Origin: Desulfurococcales archaeon
GTDB lineage: Archaea > Thermoproteota > Thermoprotei_A > Sulfolobales > Desulfurococcaceae
DNA: 7,288 nt
Assembly (NCBI GenBank): GCA_027064845.1
Contig: JAMOPC010000447.1
Coordinates: forward strand, 1 to 7,288
Direction of reading: 5' to 3'
Position 1 is the first letter of the stretch. The number at the start of each line of letters is the position of its first letter. Below, in pieces: positions 6,241 to 7,288 of this stretch. Below the pieces are notes generated by a model, which searched no databases, was not told the DNA's origin, and worked only from the letters and a program-made list of their open reading frames with translations. Position numbers and translations under genes: made by a program.

Positions 6241-7281
6241 GTGAAAATACTTATTGAGAAAAATTCTCTCTTTAAACATATTCCATGGTTTTATCATCCA
6301 GAAAATCCAGGTCGTGTTAAAATAATTATGAATGCTCTCTCTAAGACTTCTTTTAGGGATCATGTGCTATATGTTGAAAAATCAGCTGATCTAAGCGATG
6401 TTTTATCAATTCTAGAGAGGATACATTGTAGAAAATATATTGAGTTTGTGCTTGATAGAGCATCAAAAGCACCTTGCGAACTAGACCCTGACACTTACTT
6501 GTCTCGTGATTCTCTCGAATTATTAGTAGAGACAATAAGTCTTGTATATGAAACTGCTAGTTCTCTTGGAAGTAATGATACTGTTTTCTTAATAATTAGG
6601 CCGCCGGGTCATCATGCTGGTAAATGTGGTAAAGCTTTTAGAGCGCCAACACTTGGTTTCTGTGTATTTAATAATGCGGCTATTGCTGTTGAAGCATTGA
6701 GAGATAATGGTTTTAATAGAATAGTTGTCCTTGATTTTGACATACATCATGGTAATGGTGCCCAGGAGATATACTATAAGGATCCTACGGTTCTTCATGT
6801 AGATCTTCATAGGAACCCAATTGATTTCTACCCTTTCACAGGCTTCCCTGAACAAATAGGTAGCGGACGCGGTAGAGGATACTCTGTCAATTTTATCCTT
6901 GAACCGGGAAGCGGAGATGATTCATATTTATTTATGCTTAACCTTGTATCAGAAATCATAGAACTGTATTCTCCAGAAGCAATAGTTGTTTCAGCTGGTT
7001 TTGATGGGTTTCTAGATGATGGTTTAGCAGATACTATGCTTACAGAACATACATATTATAACATCGGGAAATTACTGAGAAAACTGAACTTGCCAACACT
7101 GCTAGTTCTAGAAGGAGGATATAGTACAGGTCTAAAACGAGGTGTTCCAGCCTTAGTGTACGGAGCATTAGGTATTAAGAAAGAGTATGAGCCTAGTAGA
7201 ACAGAAAAAACCATATATAGACAAAACGTAGAGTATGCTAAAAAACTCTACAATCATATATTAAAATATCTTAAAAAATGA
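6241..7281 (+). CDS. Histone deacetylase-superfamily amidohydrolase
   Basis: This zinc amidohydrolase of the HDAC/acetoin-utilisation/acetylpolyamine deacetylase superfamily removes acyl groups from amines, most often acetyl-lysine or acetylated polyamines. All catalytic elements are present (346-residue numbering): HPENPGR (19-25) near the N-terminus; RPPGHHAG (120-127) with the tandem histidines H124 and H125; GFCVFNNAAIA (139-149); VLDFDIHHGNG (163-173) with zinc ligands D167 and H169; SAGFDGFLDD (251-260) with third ligand D255; and LEGGYS (290-295) with the transition-state tyrosine Y294. Full length is normal and no truncation is seen. No membrane segment or signal peptide is visible, so it should be cytoplasmic. 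The substrate is unknown: Alba or other chromatin proteins, metabolic enzymes and acetylpolyamines are all possible, and the DHH neighbour upstream gives no clear hint. GTG 6241 is preferred over GTG 6232 because GGTGG sits five bases before it. The stop overlaps an ATG (ATGA, 7278-7281) that may start another gene. Confidence 0.9.
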   Translation: MKILIEKNSLFKHIPWFYHPENPGRVKIIMNALSKTSFRDHVLYVEKSADLSDVLSILERIHCRKYIEFVLDRASKAPCELDPDTYLSRDSLELLVETISLVYETASSLGSNDTVFLIIRPPGHHAGKCGKAFRAPTLGFCVFNNAAIAVEALRDNGFNRIVVLDFDIHHGNGAQEIYYKDPTVLHVDLHRNPIDFYPFTGFPEQIGSGRGRGYSVNFILEPGSGDDSYLFMLNLVSEIIELYSPEAIVVSAGFDGFLDDGLADTMLTEHTYYNIGKLLRKLNLPTLLVLEGGYSTGLKRGVPALVYGALGIKKEYEPSRTEKTIYRQNVEYAKKLYNHILKYLKK

Positions 7282-7288
7282 GGATAAA

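Noticed and set aside
6589..6855. An antisense frame of 88 codons opposite the deacetylase-like gene.
   Set aside because: It lies opposite the catalytic core of a clearly conserved enzyme, and its product has no family features.

Overview
The window looks like part of a hyperthermophilic crenarchaeal chromosome. It is AT-rich, starts often with GTG or TTG, and several ribosome binding sites resemble the archaeal GGTGAT type. The gene content also fits: a CDP-alcohol phosphatidyltransferase of the archaetidylinositol-phosphate synthase type, and a NurA–HerA-type nuclease/ATPase pair. I would guess Desulfurococcales (Staphylothermus or a relative), but that is inference from composition and gene style. 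No rRNA, tRNA, CRISPR array or mobile element is visible.

Layout: (1) On the + strand, positions 1-1019 hold the 3' part of an unrecognised gene, followed after 21 bases by a membrane phospholipid synthase (1041-1622). (2) Convergent to these, and 17 bases away, is a minus-strand two-gene unit transcribed from about 5000 down to 1640. It encodes a NurA-domain nuclease and then a large HerA/DUF87-type hexameric ATPase, 22 bases apart. (3) A divergent intergenic region of about 200 bases carries several TATA-like elements. (4) A second plus-strand unit encodes a DHH/DHHA1-family phosphoesterase (5185-6207), then a histone-deacetylase-superfamily amidohydrolase (6241-7281). The window ends just after the latter's stop. 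No stretch over 300 bases lacks a gene.

How the genes fit together: NurA and HerA-type proteins form a nuclease–translocase complex that resects DNA ends in archaea, and their adjacency here supports joint action. This ATPase is about 180 residues longer than classical HerA, with most of the extra length between Walker A and Walker B. No mre11 or rad50 lies beside the pair. It may therefore be a divergent paralogue rather than the housekeeping end-resection set. The DHH protein is another predicted nuclease or phosphoesterase, transcribed divergently from the nurA-herA unit, so the centre of the window is a nucleic-acid-processing neighbourhood. The deacetylase-like enzyme keeps every catalytic residue, but its substrate cannot be read from the sequence. 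The lipid enzyme appears functionally unrelated.

The strongest candidates for something new are the enlarged HerA-like ATPase with its divergent NurA partner, and the unrecognised gene at the left edge. I found no clear sign of a wholly new multi-gene system.
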